The notes: generated from the sequence alone by a model not told the origin. A DNA stretch of 64,000 nt from Rhizobium sp. BT03 (GCF_030053155.1 NZ_CP125646.1:62001-126000); one strand, 5' to 3'; positions 35,461 to 46,492 are shown, counted from the first letter of the stretch. Made by a program: numbers and translations.

Positions 35461-35480
35461 CGCGATTCGGCAGAATCGCG
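35461..35480. repeat. Inverted repeat beside tra box II
   Basis: CGCGATTC (35461-35468) and GAATCGCG (35473-35480) flank GGCA. A further CGCGATTCG occurs at 35507-35515. The position next to the tra box suggests another regulator site or a promoter-insulating hairpin. Confidence 0.55.
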
Positions 35481-35481
35481 T

Positions 35482-35499
35482 AGGTGCAGATCTGCATGT
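35482..35499. promoter_or_regulatory. tra box II (TraR-AHL binding site) of traI
   Basis: AGGTGCAGATCTGCATGT matches the TraR consensus at 15 of 18 positions. It ends 58 bases before the traI start codon, the usual place for activating a traI-trb promoter. Confidence 0.85.
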
Positions 35500-35557
35500 G
35501 GCCAGACGCGATTCGTGATGATTTCTGTATGCCCCAGTTCGAATCACGGAGTGGAGC

Positions 35558-36191
35558 ATGCACATCAAGGTTGTTTCGCCGGACGTTTACGAGAAGCACT
35601 TCGGGTTGCTGACGCAAATGCATCGCCTTCGTGCCGAGGTCTTCGGATCGCGCATGGGTGGGACGTGACCGTCTTGGACGGCGAAGAGCGAGATCAGTTC
35701 GACGATCTTGCACCGACTTACATCCTTGCCGTCGATAACGAGCACCGGGTCGCCGGCTGTGCCCGCCTTCTCCCAGCATCAGGCCCGACCATGCTCACGG
35801 TTACATTCCCGGCATTGCTGGCTGACAGCTCACTCATCGCCCATTCCGGCCTGGTCGAGAGCTCACGCTTCTGCGTCGACACGGCGTACGAGGCGGGGAA
35901 GGGAGGCGGCCAACTGCATTCGGCCACGCTCGCTATGTTCGCTGGGATCATCGAGTGGTCGATGGCGAACGGCTACAAGGAGATTGTCACGGCGACTGAC
36001 CTTCGCTTCGAGCGTATTCTGAAGCGAGCCGGATGGCCGATGAGGCGCCTCGGCGAACCGGCGCCGATCGGCAACACGATCGCTGTCGCCGGCAGCCTCC
36101 CGGCCGACCGGGCAAGTTTCGAGCGTCTGCGGCCGCGGGGCTATCGCTCTGACATCTCTCCAAACGACGGCGCGTCAGTCAGGAGCGCGGC

Positions 36192-36195
<4 letters not shown>
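35558..36195 (+). pseudogene. traI: TraI-type AHL synthase gene with a one-base frameshift
   Basis: The product would make the acyl-homoserine lactone that activates TraR. ATG 35558 (MHIKVVSPDVYEKHFGLL) has GGAG directly upstream and runs through HRLRAEVFGSRMG. There the frame hits a TGA within four codons. The rest of the enzyme (WDVTVLDGEERDQFDDL, VAGCARLLP, ESSRFCVD, KRAGWPMRRLG) is open in the next frame to 36195. Adding one T near 35658 (GGT|TGG) would give about 212 residues, the family length, with the conserved Arg, Trp, Asp and Arg-Phe residues all present. Either the gene is inactive or the base is a sequencing error. The end overlaps trbB by GTGA. Confidence 0.85.
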
Positions 36196-37152
<957 letters not shown>

Positions 37153-37163
<11 letters not shown>

Positions 37164-37560
37164 GTTTCATCATGTCGTGGTCGGCAGTGCAGTTGCTCTC
37201 GTGTCGGCGGTCGTGCTGGTTTCGCCGGCACTGGCGTCATCCGGCGGCGGTGGCCTCCCGTGGGAATCACCGCTGCAGCAGATCCAGCAATCGATCACCG
37301 GTCCAGTGGCTGGCTTCATTGCGCTGGCGGCGGTGGCGATCGCCGGCGGCATGCTGATCTTCGGCGGCGAGCTCAACGACTTTGCCAGACGTCTTTGCTA
37401 CATCGCATTGGTCGGCGGCGTGCTGCTCGGCGCAACCCAGATCGTCGGCTTGTTTGGCGCGACCGGCGCCACGGTCGGCAGCATCGAGCCGCAGATCAGG
37501 CATCACGCCATCGAACAAATCGAGCTCGCGCTGCGGGTAGGGGAGGGGGCTCATGGCTGA
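37153..37560 (+). CDS. trbC: TrbC, conjugal pilin (VirB2 family)
   Basis: A 135-residue pilin precursor. It has a long signal peptide ([20 protein letters not shown], cut after SPALA), then a short mature start and two hydrophobic helices ([19 protein letters not shown] and [20 protein letters not shown]). ATG 37153 follows AGGAC at a good distance and lies inside the end of trbB (11-base overlap). ATG 37141 is an alternative. TrbC pilins are normally trimmed and cyclised. Confidence 0.93.
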
Positions 37561-37852
37561 GACCGGCTCCAACCTCGTGCGTTCACGGATTCATCGGGCG
37601 CTCTCGCGGCCCAATCTCCTGATGGGCGCCGATCGGGAACTGGTGCTGCTCAGCGGGCTCGCGGCGATCATCCTGATCTTCGTGGTGCTGACCTGGTATG
37701 CGGCGATCTTCGGACTGGCCCTTTGGCTGGTGGCCATCGCAGCGCTTCGGATGATGGCGAAATCCGATCCGCTGATGCGCCGGGTCTATCTGCGGCACGT
37801 CTCCTACCGGTCTTCGTACCGGGCAACGTCAACGCCCTGGCGACGCTATTGA
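37553..37852 (+). CDS. trbD: TrbD, inner membrane protein (VirB3 family)
   Basis: A 99-residue protein with a paired hydrophobic segment ([20 protein letters not shown] and [15 protein letters not shown]). [19 protein letters not shown] at the N-terminus is the typical TrbD/VirB3 lead. It anchors the TrbE ATPase to the channel. It overlaps trbC by 8 bases and precedes trbE by 10. Confidence 0.95.
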   Translation: MAETGSNLVRSRIHRALSRPNLLMGADRELVLLSGLAAIILIFVVLTWYAAIFGLALWLVAIAALRMMAKSDPLMRRVYLRHVSYRSSYRATSTPWRRY

Positions 37853-37862
37853 GGGACGCGCC

Positions 37863-40331
37863 ATGGTCGCTCTAAAGTCGTTCCGCCAGTCCGGTCCGTC
37901 ATTCGCCGACCTCGTTCCCTATGCCGGTCTGGTCGACAATGGCATCATGCTGCTCAAGGACGGCAGCCTGATGGCCGGCTGGTATTTTGCCGGCCCGGAC
38001 AGCGAGAGCTCGACCGACGTCGAGCACAACGAGGTCAGCCGCCAAATCAACGCGATCCTGTCGCGCCTCGGTTCGGGCTGGATGATCCAGGTCGAGGCCG
38101 CGCGGGTGCCAACGGTCGACTATCCGGCCGAGACAGACTGCCATTTCCCCGACGCCGTCACCCGCGCCATCGACGCGGAGCGGCGAGCGCATTTCGAGCG
38201 GGAACGCGGCCATTTCGAGAGCCGGCATGCGTTGATCCTGACCTGGCGGCCGCCGGAGCCGCGACGCTCGGGGCTGACCCGCTACGTCTACGCTGATGCC
38301 GGCTCCCGCTCGGCGACCTATGCCGACAGCGCGCTCGATTCTTTCCGCACCTCAATTCGTGAGGTCGAGCAGTATCTGGCCAACGTGGTGACGATCCGGC
38401 GCATGATGACCGAGGAGACAGAAGAGCGCGGCGGCTTCCGGATCGCGCGCTATGACGAACTCTTCCAGTTCATCCGCTTCTGCGTCACCGGCGAAAACCA
38501 CCCGGTGCGCTTGCCCGAAATCCCTATGTATCTTGATTGGCTGGTGACGGCCGAGCTTCAGCATGGTCTAACGCCGACGGTCGAGAACCGTTTTCTCGGC
38601 GTGGTGGCGATCGACGGCCTGCCAGCGGAGAGCTGGCCGGGCATTCTCAATGCGCTGGATCTCATGCCGCTCACCTATCGTTGGTCGAGCCGCTTTGTCT
38701 TTCTCGACGAACAGGAGGCGCGGGCGCGGCTAGAGCGCACCCGCAAGAAATGGCAGCAGAAGATCCGGCCGTTCTTCGATCAACTGTTCCAGACGCAGAG
38801 CCGCTCGCTGGATCAGGATGCCATGATGATGGTGGCGGAATCCGAGGACGCGATCGCGGAAGCGGCCTCGCAACTCGTGTCTTATGGCTATTACACCCCG
38901 GTCATCGTCCTCTTCGACGACGAGCAGCCGCGTCTGCAGGAGAAGTGCGAGGCTATCCGCCGCTTAATCCAGGCCGAAGGCTTTGGCGCCAGGATCGAGA
39001 CGCTGAACGCGACGGACGCCTTCCTCGGCAGCCTGCCCGGTGTTTCGTACGCCAACATCCGCGAGCCGCTGATCAACACCCGCAATCTCGCCGATCTCGT
39101 GCCGCTCAACTCCGTCTGGTCGGGAAGTCCTGTGGCGCCCTGCCCATTCTATCCGGCCGGTTCGCCGCCATTGATGCAGGTCGCCAGCGGCTCGACACCG
39201 TTCCGCTTGAACCTGCATGTCGATGACGTCGGTCATACGTTGATCTTCGGCCCGACGGGCTCGGGCAAGTCGACGCTGCTGGCGCTGATCGCCGCGCAGT
39301 TCCGCCGCTACAAAGATGCGCAGCTGTTTGCCTTCGACAAGGGGCGATCAATGCTGCCGCTGACATCAGCCGTCGGCGGTGATCACTATGAGATCGGCGG
39401 CGATGCGAGCGGAGAAGGGGAGGGGAGCTCGCCGCGGCTCGCCTTCTGCCCACTTGCAGAGCTCTCGACGGATGGCGATCGCGCCTGGGCGACCGAATGG
39501 CTGGAGACGCTTGTCGCGCTGCAGGGGGTCACGGTGACGCCCGATCATCGCAATGCGATCTCGCGTCAGATTGCACTCATGGCACAGTCGCGTGGCCGCT
39601 CCCTGTCTGACTTCGTCAGCGGCGTGCAGATGCGCGAGATCAAGGATGCGCTGCATCACTATTCTGTCGACGGGCCGATGGGCCAACTTCTCGATGCAGA
39701 GGAAGATGGCCTGACGCTTGGCGCCTTCCAGTGCTTCGAGGTCGAAGAGCTCATGAATATGGGCGAGCGCAACCTCGTGCCGGTTCTCACCTACCTGTTT
39801 CGCCGGGTCGAGAAGCGTCTCACCGGCGCGCCCAGCCTGATCATCCTCGACGAGGCGTGGCTGATGCTCGGTCATCCCTTGTTTCGAGACAAAATCCGCG
39901 AATGGCTGAAGGTGCTGCGCAAGGCCAATTGCGCGGTAGTGCTTGCCACGCAGTCGATCTCGGATGCGGAGCGTTCCGGCATTGTCGATGTGCTGAAGGA
40001 AAGCTGCCCGACCAAGATTTGCCTGCCGAACGGGGCGGCGCGCGAGCTCGGCACACGGGAATTCTATGAGCGGATCGGCTTTAACGAGCGGCAGATCGAG
40101 ATCGTCGCCGCGGCACTGCCGAAGCGCGAATACTACGTCGCTTCACCGGATGGACGGCGGCTCTTCGACATGGCGCTCGGGCCCGTTGCGCTCTCCTTCG
40201 TCGGCGCCTCCGGCAAGGAAGACCTCAAGCGCATCCGGGCGCTTCACGCCGAACACGGTGACACCTGGCCGCTTTTGTGGCTGCAACAAAGAGGGATTGC
40301 TCATGCTGAAACATATCTCCGAAGCCCCTGA
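37863..40331 (+). CDS. trbE: TrbE, conjugal transfer ATPase (VirB4 family)
   Basis: An 822-residue ATPase, the largest component of the transfer machine, which feeds pilin and drives assembly. The N-terminal part (to about 430) is the CagE/TrbE/VirB domain (FADLVPYAGLVDNGIMLLKDG). The C-terminal part has Walker A IFGPTGSGKSTLLAL (about 460-475), Walker B SLIILDEAWLML (about 660) and CAVVLATQSISDAE. Full length, no interruption. Confidence 0.97.
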   Translation: MVALKSFRQSGPSFADLVPYAGLVDNGIMLLKDGSLMAGWYFAGPDSESSTDVEHNEVSRQINAILSRLGSGWMIQVEAARVPTVDYPAETDCHFPDAVTRAIDAERRAHFERERGHFESRHALILTWRPPEPRRSGLTRYVYADAGSRSATYADSALDSFRTSIREVEQYLANVVTIRRMMTEETEERGGFRIARYDELFQFIRFCVTGENHPVRLPEIPMYLDWLVTAELQHGLTPTVENRFLGVVAIDGLPAESWPGILNALDLMPLTYRWSSRFVFLDEQEARARLERTRKKWQQKIRPFFDQLFQTQSRSLDQDAMMMVAESEDAIAEAASQLVSYGYYTPVIVLFDDEQPRLQEKCEAIRRLIQAEGFGARIETLNATDAFLGSLPGVSYANIREPLINTRNLADLVPLNSVWSGSPVAPCPFYPAGSPPLMQVASGSTPFRLNLHVDDVGHTLIFGPTGSGKSTLLALIAAQFRRYKDAQLFAFDKGRSMLPLTSAVGGDHYEIGGDASGEGEGSSPRLAFCPLAELSTDGDRAWATEWLETLVALQGVTVTPDHRNAISRQIALMAQSRGRSLSDFVSGVQMREIKDALHHYSVDGPMGQLLDAEEDGLTLGAFQCFEVEELMNMGERNLVPVLTYLFRRVEKRLTGAPSLIILDEAWLMLGHPLFRDKIREWLKVLRKANCAVVLATQSISDAERSGIVDVLKESCPTKICLPNGAARELGTREFYERIGFNERQIEIVAAALPKREYYVASPDGRRLFDMALGPVALSFVGASGKEDLKRIRALHAEHGDTWPLLWLQQRGIAHAETYLRSP

Positions 40332-41112
40332 TTGGGGGCGCGCTGTCGCTATCCTTGCGATCATGGCATCGATGGCGATGCCTGCAACGGGGCTTGCTGG
40401 TGGCGTCACCGGCGAGGCCACCGAGTTCACCCAGCTCGCCAACAACGCCGAGCTCATCTCGCTGGTCGGCAAGTCGGCCGAGCAGGTGAACAATCAGATC
40501 ACCCAGATCAATCAGCTGGCCGAGCAGATCCAGAACCAGCTGAAGATCTACGGCAATATGCTGCAGAACACCGCGCAGCTGCCCGATCACGTCTGGGGCC
40601 AGGTCGAAAGCGATCTCAATCGGCTGCAGAGCATCGTCGGGCAGGGGCAGGGCATCGCGTTTTCGATGGGCAATATCGATGATCAGCTCAAGCAGCGCTT
40701 TCAGAGCTATGCCGATATGCAGACCAACCTGCCGACCCAGGCAAATTTTTCCACCACCTACCAGTCCTGGTCCGACACCAATCGCGACACGATCGCCGGC
40801 ACGCTGAAGGCGGCGAATCTGACGGCTGAGCAGTTTTCGAGCGAGGAATCAACGATGTCGTCGTTGCGTACGATGTCGGAGAGCGCCGATGGCCAGATGA
40901 AGGCATTGCAGGTTGGCCATGAGATCGCCACCCAGGAAGTGGCGCAGATCCAGAAGCTGCGCGGCCTCGTCTCCCAGCAGATGACCATGATGGGCACCTG
41001 GTATCAATCGGAACAAGCGCAGAAGGATCTCGCCCAGGCCCGGCGCGAAAAGTTCTTCAACGCGCCCCAGCACGATATCCGCGGCGGCCAGATTATGGAG
41101 CCACGCTGGTGA
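40303..41112 (+). CDS. trbJ: TrbJ, periplasmic type IV secretion protein (VirB5-like)
   Basis: A 269-residue secreted protein. The signal peptide is VAILAIMASMAMPATGLAGG after a short charged lead. The mature part is mostly coiled coil (QVNNQITQINQLAEQIQNQL), as expected of the pilus-tip/adhesin-like TrbJ. It overlaps trbE by 29 bases. Its last residues (EKFFN, then DIRGGQIMEPRW) are mirrored in the tail of the next gene product, TrbK. Confidence 0.93.
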   Translation: MLKHISEAPDWGRAVAILAIMASMAMPATGLAGGVTGEATEFTQLANNAELISLVGKSAEQVNNQITQINQLAEQIQNQLKIYGNMLQNTAQLPDHVWGQVESDLNRLQSIVGQGQGIAFSMGNIDDQLKQRFQSYADMQTNLPTQANFSTTYQSWSDTNRDTIAGTLKAANLTAEQFSSEESTMSSLRTMSESADGQMKALQVGHEIATQEVAQIQKLRGLVSQQMTMMGTWYQSEQAQKDLAQARREKFFNAPQHDIRGGQIMEPRW

Positions 41113-41330
41113 GCGCGCGCCTGATCATCGCCCTTGTACTGGCAGGGATCGTCGGCTTCGGCTCCGGCGTCGGCTGGACCCGGTGGCAGATGTCTGCGGC
41201 GCAAGTGACTGGAGGCAATACGGTGCAGCCATCATCCGATGATGCACGGCGCGAGCGCAAGGAAAAATTCTTCAGCGGCGATACGGATCGCAACATTCGC
41301 GGCGGACAGGAGCTGAAACCGAGATGGTGA
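41109..41330 (+). CDS. trbK: TrbK-like entry exclusion protein
   Basis: A 73-residue protein in the trbK position. One N-terminal membrane segment (LIIALVLAGIVGFGSGVGW) is followed by a short charged periplasmic part. Classical TrbK is a lipoprotein; no lipobox Cys is present here, so it fits the alternative TrbK form held by its membrane helix. GTG start overlapping the trbJ stop (GTGA). Its tail EKFFS...NIRGGQELKPRW resembles that of TrbJ. Confidence 0.8.
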   Translation: MSARLIIALVLAGIVGFGSGVGWTRWQMSAAQVTGGNTVQPSSDDARRERKEKFFSGDTDRNIRGGQELKPRW

Positions 41331-42514
41331 TTGTCCGTCCGTCCCGTAGGCTCGAGCTTGCCTTCATCACCATTGGCATTCTCCTGTTGGCGAGCGCGCC
41401 TGCGCTTGCACAGCAAGGCCAGGTGCTGACCACGCTTGAGAACTCCGTCTCCACGGCCGTCAAAGGCTGGGAGACGACGATCACCAATGCGGCGCGCTCG
41501 CTGTTCTGGATCCTGGCCGGGATCGAGGTTGGCATCGCAGCCGTCTGGCTGGCGATCAATGCTGCCTCGCTCGACGCCTGGTTCGCAGAACTCGTCCGCC
41601 GCATCATGTTCATCGGGTTCTTCGCCTTCATTCTTGATCAGGGGCCGACGGTCGGCAGAGCGGTCGTCGACAGCCTCTATCAGATCGGCGCCGGCGGCGG
41701 GTCCGCTTCGCCTGCCAACATCTTCGACGCCGGTATCCAGGTCGCCTCGAAAATGTCTGAGCAGGTCAAGTTCGGCCTGTTTGAAGACAACTCGCTCGCC
41801 ATCGCCGCGGTCTTCGCCATGGTGGTGGTGGTGATTGCCTTCAGCCTGGTTGCCGCGATCTTCGTCGCGGTCATGGTGGAGATGTATATCGGCCTGCTCG
41901 CCGGCATGATCATGCTTGGCCTTGGGGGTTCGTCCTATACCAAGGATTTTGCCATCCGCTATCTCGTCTATGCCTTCAGCGTCGGCATGAAGCTGATGGC
42001 ACTGGTGATGATCTCCAAAATTGGTTCCGACATCCTGCTGGGGCTCGCCGAGACACCATCCACCGATACCGACCAGTTCATCAACACCCTGGCGATCGCC
42101 GGCATCAGCGTCGTCGTCTTCGTCATCGCCATGTATGTGCCGCCGATCATCCAGGGCGTAGTGCAGGGCGCATCGGTCTCCGGCGGCATGGAGGCAATCC
42201 GACACGGCGGACAGGCAGCGTCGTTTGCAGCGGGTGGAGCGTTTCTCGCCGCCGGCGCTGCCGGCGCTGGAATTGCGGCAGGGCAAGCGGCACGATCCGC
42301 TGGATCCTCGTTCACGGGTGCGGCTCTGCGAGGGATGGGCGCCGGCGTCTGGTCGGCGGGTCAGGCCACGGGCTCGGCTGCCAAGGAAAAGGCAATCGGC
42401 TCGCCGGGCGCCTATGCCGGTTCGCTGCTCGGTTTGGCGAACGCCAAGCTGGACGGAAACCGCAGCGGCTCTGGCAGACGCACGCCCCCTCCCGAACGCC
42501 ACGATCAATCGTAA
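41324..42514 (+). CDS. trbL: TrbL, polytopic inner membrane channel protein (VirB6 family)
   Basis: A 396-residue protein with a signal-like start (LAFITIGILLLASAPALAQQ) and about six to seven membrane segments up to residue 270 (for example AIAAVFAMVVVVIAFSLVAA and LLAGMIMLGLGGSSYT). A Gly/Ala-rich, soluble C-terminal tail follows. It forms the inner membrane pore with TrbD and TrbI. Overlaps trbK by 7 bases. Confidence 0.95.
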   Translation: MVIVRPSRRLELAFITIGILLLASAPALAQQGQVLTTLENSVSTAVKGWETTITNAARSLFWILAGIEVGIAAVWLAINAASLDAWFAELVRRIMFIGFFAFILDQGPTVGRAVVDSLYQIGAGGGSASPANIFDAGIQVASKMSEQVKFGLFEDNSLAIAAVFAMVVVVIAFSLVAAIFVAVMVEMYIGLLAGMIMLGLGGSSYTKDFAIRYLVYAFSVGMKLMALVMISKIGSDILLGLAETPSTDTDQFINTLAIAGISVVVFVIAMYVPPIIQGVVQGASVSGGMEAIRHGGQAASFAAGGAFLAAGAAGAGIAAGQAARSAGSSFTGAALRGMGAGVWSAGQATGSAAKEKAIGSPGAYAGSLLGLANAKLDGNRSGSGRRTPPPERHDQS

Positions 42515-42532
42515 TCAAAAAAGGACGGGAAG

Positions 42533-43195
42533 ATGGCAGCCAATCGTGCCCCCGATAACCCCTATCTTGCCGCCCGCCAGGAATGGAACGAGCGCTACGG
42601 ATCCTATGTGAAATCTGCATCAGCCTGGCGGCTCGTCGGCATCACCGGAATGGTCATGGCGGTCGTCGGCTTTTCCTATGCGCTTTACCAGAGCACGCAG
42701 GTCAAGCTCGTTCCCTATATCGTCGAGGTCGACAAGCTCGGCACGGCTGCGACAGCCGGGTTCCCGCAGCAGATCGAATATGCTGACCCGCGCGTCGTGC
42801 GCGCTACGCTTGGCGGCTTCGTCTCGAACTTCCGCTCCGTGACGCCGGATGCCGTGGTGCAGAAGCAATATATCGACCGCACTTATGCGCTGCTTCGAAC
42901 CTCGGATCCGGCAACCGAGAAGGTCAATGCCTGGTTTCGCTCGAGTTCGCCGTTCGAGAAGGCGAAGAATGCCACCGTCGCCATTGAGGTCAACAACATC
43001 GTGGCGCTCTCCAATCAATCCTATCAGATCGACTGGACCGAGTTCGAACGCGACCGGAAGGGCAAGGAGACCGCCCTTCGCCGGTTTCGCGGCATTGCCA
43101 CTGTAACGCTGACCCCGCCCCAGGACGAGGGCGTCATCCGCCTCAACCCGATCGGTCTTTACCTCAAGGATTTCGACTGGACTGCACAGCTTTGA
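42533..43195 (+). CDS. trbF: TrbF, type IV secretion core protein (VirB8 family)
   Basis: A 220-residue bitopic protein. [21 protein letters not shown] is the conserved cytosolic lead, [20 protein letters not shown] the membrane helix, and the rest is a periplasmic VirB8/NTF2-like domain ([29 protein letters not shown]). The gene follows trbL by 18 bases with an AGGACGGGAAG ribosome site. Confidence 0.96.
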   Translation: MAANRAPDNPYLAARQEWNERYGSYVKSASAWRLVGITGMVMAVVGFSYALYQSTQVKLVPYIVEVDKLGTAATAGFPQQIEYADPRVVRATLGGFVSNFRSVTPDAVVQKQYIDRTYALLRTSDPATEKVNAWFRSSSPFEKAKNATVAIEVNNIVALSNQSYQIDWTEFERDRKGKETALRRFRGIATVTLTPPQDEGVIRLNPIGLYLKDFDWTAQL

Positions 43196-43211
43196 AAGGC
43201 ATGGCCTCTGC

Positions 43212-44057
43212 ATGAATACGACAACACTGAATGGCCGCGCCGGGCTGGCCCTGACATTAGTATCCAGCCTGATCGTTGGAACCGCTTTCACCTCTGACGC
43301 GCGAGCTCAAGACGTTTCGGCCAACGAACGAAAGGGCATCGATATCTCCGGCAAGTGGCGTGGCACGCGCGGACTTGTAACCAAAGGCGACGATGGAAAG
43401 ATCATATTCCTCTTTGGCGAGGTGCAGCCTTCCGTCGTCTGCTCGCCGCTGCAGGTCTGCGATATCGAGCTGCAGCCTGGCGAGGTGGTTCGGGACGTGC
43501 TGGTCGGCGATACCGTGCGCTGGAAAGTCGAACCCGCGACGTCGGGTGCAGCCGGCGGGCAGGCGATCCATCTGATCGTCAAGCCGTCTGAGCCGGGATT
43601 GGTCACCTCGATGGTGGTTACCACCTCGCGGCGCACCTATCATATCCAGCTGAAGTCTCATCCTACCCAATACATGGCGCGCGTCGGCTTCGAATATCCT
43701 GAGGACGTGTCGGCCAAGCTTGCTGACATCAATGCCCGACTGGAGGCCAGCACCATTCCCGGCGCCAATGTGCCGGCCGAGCAACTGAGCTTCTCCTATT
43801 CCGTCTCCGGGCGGGCCGGATGGCGGCCGACACGGGTCTATAGCGACGGCCAGAAGACCTACATCCAGTTCCCGCGCAGGATTTCCGGCCAGGATGCGCC
43901 GGTTCTGTTCGTCGTATCCGGCGGCCAGAACCGGATCGTCAATTACCGCATGAAGGACGACATGATGATCGTCGACTACAACGTCGACAAGGCGGTTCTC
44001 TTCTCCGGCGTCGGCTGGAAACAGGAGAAGGTGACGATCAGGCGGGGAGGGCGGTGA
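43212..44057 (+). CDS. trbG: TrbG, type IV secretion core protein (VirB9 family)
   Basis: A 281-residue periplasmic protein with a signal peptide ([21 protein letters not shown]). [26 protein letters not shown] and [21 protein letters not shown] are the VirB9/TrbG hallmarks. It forms the outer part of the core complex with TrbH and TrbI. 16 bases after trbF. Confidence 0.96.
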   Translation: MNTTTLNGRAGLALTLVSSLIVGTAFTSDARAQDVSANERKGIDISGKWRGTRGLVTKGDDGKIIFLFGEVQPSVVCSPLQVCDIELQPGEVVRDVLVGDTVRWKVEPATSGAAGGQAIHLIVKPSEPGLVTSMVVTTSRRTYHIQLKSHPTQYMARVGFEYPEDVSAKLADINARLEASTIPGANVPAEQLSFSYSVSGRAGWRPTRVYSDGQKTYIQFPRRISGQDAPVLFVVSGGQNRIVNYRMKDDMMIVDYNVDKAVLFSGVGWKQEKVTIRRGGR

Positions 44058-44518
44058 TGAGAACCGCTCGCTCCACCCAGATGCGATGCCTCGCGACCGC
44101 CGTCCTCATCGCTCTTCTCCTTTCCGGATGCCAGAGCGCCGGAAGCGATGGTCTCGTGGTCAGCGATGCGGCGCCAGAAATATCGGGGCCGGCAGCCAGC
44201 GCGATTGCCGGCGATATGGTCAGCCGCCTCGCGGAACAAATCGGACCGGGCAAGGCGACGGTGGCACTTAAGGCTGACGACTCTCCCTTCGGCCAGGCAC
44301 TGGAAGCCGCTCTGAAGGGTTGGGGTTATGCCGTCGTCACCGATCAGAAGGCTGACGACAAGCAAAAGGTCGTTTCGCTTGCCTATGTGATCTTGCCCTT
44401 CGAGGGCCAGGTGCTGGCGCGCCTCTCCACGTCCAATGTCGAGCTTGGACGCGCCTATACGGTCACGGCGAACGGAGCGACACCGGCAAGCGCGCTTTCG
44501 TTGCTCAAGCGCGGGTGA
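44057..44518 (+). CDS. trbH: TrbH, outer membrane lipoprotein (VirB7-like)
   Basis: A 153-residue lipoprotein. The signal ends in the lipobox [10 protein letters not shown], so it should be lipidated and held in the outer membrane beside TrbG. Starts at an ATG sharing a base with the trbG stop codon (TGATG); a GTG one codon earlier is also possible. Confidence 0.93.
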   Translation: MRTARSTQMRCLATAVLIALLLSGCQSAGSDGLVVSDAAPEISGPAASAIAGDMVSRLAEQIGPGKATVALKADDSPFGQALEAALKGWGYAVVTDQKADDKQKVVSLAYVILPFEGQVLARLSTSNVELGRAYTVTANGATPASALSLLKRG

Positions 44519-44530
44519 GGGGAGGGGATC

Positions 44531-45832
44531 ATGGTACAATCGCTCACGCTCGGCGGCGCCACCAATGAGGAGGCGCAATCCGGCATGCGCCGGATCAACC
44601 GCCTGCCGATCATCATCGTGGTCGTGCTGGTGGTCGCGTTCCTGGGTGTGATCTTTTTCGGCCTGACTTCCCGCGGTCTGTTCTTCAACAGGGACCCTAG
44701 TCTGGAGACCACTACCGGCACGCCCGCCTCGACATTCGCCGATCAGATCAAGCGCGGCGTCACCGATGGCATTATCGGCGACACCGAGCAGCAGGTTACC
44801 TTCCAGCCAACGCCGGTTGAAAAGAAGGAGGACAAAGGGGCCAACCGCTTCGCGGCGCAGCCGACGAAGGTGGAAGATCAGAAACAGGCGTTAGAGCCGG
44901 AGGCGGAATGGCGGGCGCGGCTGCGTCGTGAGCAACAGGAGCAGTATCTGCGCGAGCGGCAGCGCCAGAGAATGGCCCGCTTGCAGGCCAATGACGCGGC
45001 CTATGATGCGCCGCTCGCCATCGATCGCAGCAAGCGGGCGGCAAGCGCGAAAGCAAACGACCAAAGGACAGCTGATACGAGCACGGCATCATCGACGAAT
45101 ACGACGACGCCGGACCTTTATGCCGCCGCCCTGAAAAGCGGCTTGATGGGGCAAGACGTCGATCAGAACGGTCAGAAGTCGAAAGAGGATTTCTTCAACA
45201 GCGACCTGAAAGAGCTCGGCTATCTGCCGAACCGTGTCGTGCCGCAGCAATCGCTCTTTGAGCTGAAACGGGGCTCGGTGATTCCGGCGACATTGATAAC
45301 CGGCATAAATTCCGACCTGCCAGGCCGTATCACGGCGCAGGTCAGCCAGAATGTCTATGACAGCGCGACCGGGCATCGGCTGCTGATCCCGCAAGGCGCG
45401 AAACTGTTCGGTCGCTATGACAGCAAGGTGTCGTTCGGGCAAAGCCGCGTTCTGGTCGTCTGGACCGACCTGATCTTTCCGAATGGGTCGACGCTGCAGA
45501 TCGGCGGCATGGCTGGGACCGATGCCCAAGGCTATGGCGGCTTCAATGACAAGGTGAACAACCACTATTGGCGGACCTTCGGTTCCGCGGCGCTGATCGC
45601 GCTGATCGGGACGGGCATTGACGCGTCGATGCCGCAAAGCTCGACGTTAGCCACGCAGGAGACCGCGTCGGATGCGGCAAGGCGGAATTTCGCGGAAAGT
45701 TTCGGTCGCGTGGCCGAGCAGACGATTAGTCGAAACCTGAATGTCCAGCCGACGCTTGAGATCAGGCCTGGCTACAAGTTCAACGTGCTGGTTGATCAGG
45801 ACATCGTGTTTCAGGGGTCGTACCGAAAGTAG
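44531..45832 (+). CDS. trbI: TrbI, type IV secretion core protein (VirB10 family)
   Basis: A 433-residue protein spanning both membranes. One inner membrane helix (LPIIIVVVLVVAFLGVIFFGL), then a charged Gln/Arg-rich periplasmic stalk (about 100-160), then the VirB10 barrel domain: FELKRGSVIPATLITGINSD, RLLIPQGAKLFGRYDS, LEIRPGYKFNVLVDQDIVF. Last gene of the operon; a weak hairpin (GTTTCTG/CAGGAAAC) follows its stop. Confidence 0.97.
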   Translation: MVQSLTLGGATNEEAQSGMRRINRLPIIIVVVLVVAFLGVIFFGLTSRGLFFNRDPSLETTTGTPASTFADQIKRGVTDGIIGDTEQQVTFQPTPVEKKEDKGANRFAAQPTKVEDQKQALEPEAEWRARLRREQQEQYLRERQRQRMARLQANDAAYDAPLAIDRSKRAASAKANDQRTADTSTASSTNTTTPDLYAAALKSGLMGQDVDQNGQKSKEDFFNSDLKELGYLPNRVVPQQSLFELKRGSVIPATLITGINSDLPGRITAQVSQNVYDSATGHRLLIPQGAKLFGRYDSKVSFGQSRVLVVWTDLIFPNGSTLQIGGMAGTDAQGYGGFNDKVNNHYWRTFGSAALIALIGTGIDASMPQSSTLATQETASDAARRNFAESFGRVAEQTISRNLNVQPTLEIRPGYKFNVLVDQDIVFQGSYRK

Positions 45833-46492
45833 GTTTCTGGTGCAGGAAACGACGGCATGCCGGCGTCATCTTTCAGTCTCGAACGCCTCATGTCTATAGC
45901 GCTTTGCTCTAATAATCCGTGGCGATACTGCAGCTGAGGGAAGATGAGAAAGCTGGTCGAAGCGCTGACTGGATCCCGACCATTGCGAGGAAGCGGGCGT
46001 CCTACCCATGGAATTTGTCGAGATCTGGAACGAGATTTGGCCCACCAGTTCCTTGCGAAGTTTCATCGTCGCCTTCGCCCTCTTCGCCCTTCTGGACCAG
46101 AGGGCTGAAAGATCGGAGCGGCCCACATGATGCTTCTTGATGCGCATGGTCTGGCTCGCGCCTAAAACGCGCAGCCGTCGACACACTTCTGCCTGTAGCA
46201 AGTATTGCGATCGCACGTATCGGATCCGACAGATTCCGCCGCTTTGTCGCATCCATGACAAAATTTTGTTGAGGCCTTTCTAAGGTTGAATCAGGTTAAC
46301 TTGTTGTAATGAAATTGCAAAATTTCTTTCAAAATCGATCATACAAACGGCACAGATCTTGAAGTTCTTCACCGCGAGCCGGCTGGCTCGAAATGCCACC
46401 CTGTCGCGCGCTGTCGCGATTGTTTGAACAAGAGAGTTGAGCAACATGGCAAATCGGCATCAAATCGCAATGAAGGGATAAGCAGAGCGCCG
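45833..46492. other. Intergenic region after trbI
   Basis: In Ti-type plasmids traR and traM often follow trbI. Neither is seen here. The right half (46250-46450) is AT-rich and probably holds the promoter of the following regulator gene. Confidence 0.45.

Noticed and set aside
41093..42508. 471-residue open frame on the minus strand opposite trbL
   Set aside because: It is antisense to a clear trbL gene in an operon, is rich in Asp/His/Arg repeats typical of reversed membrane-protein codons, and matches no family.
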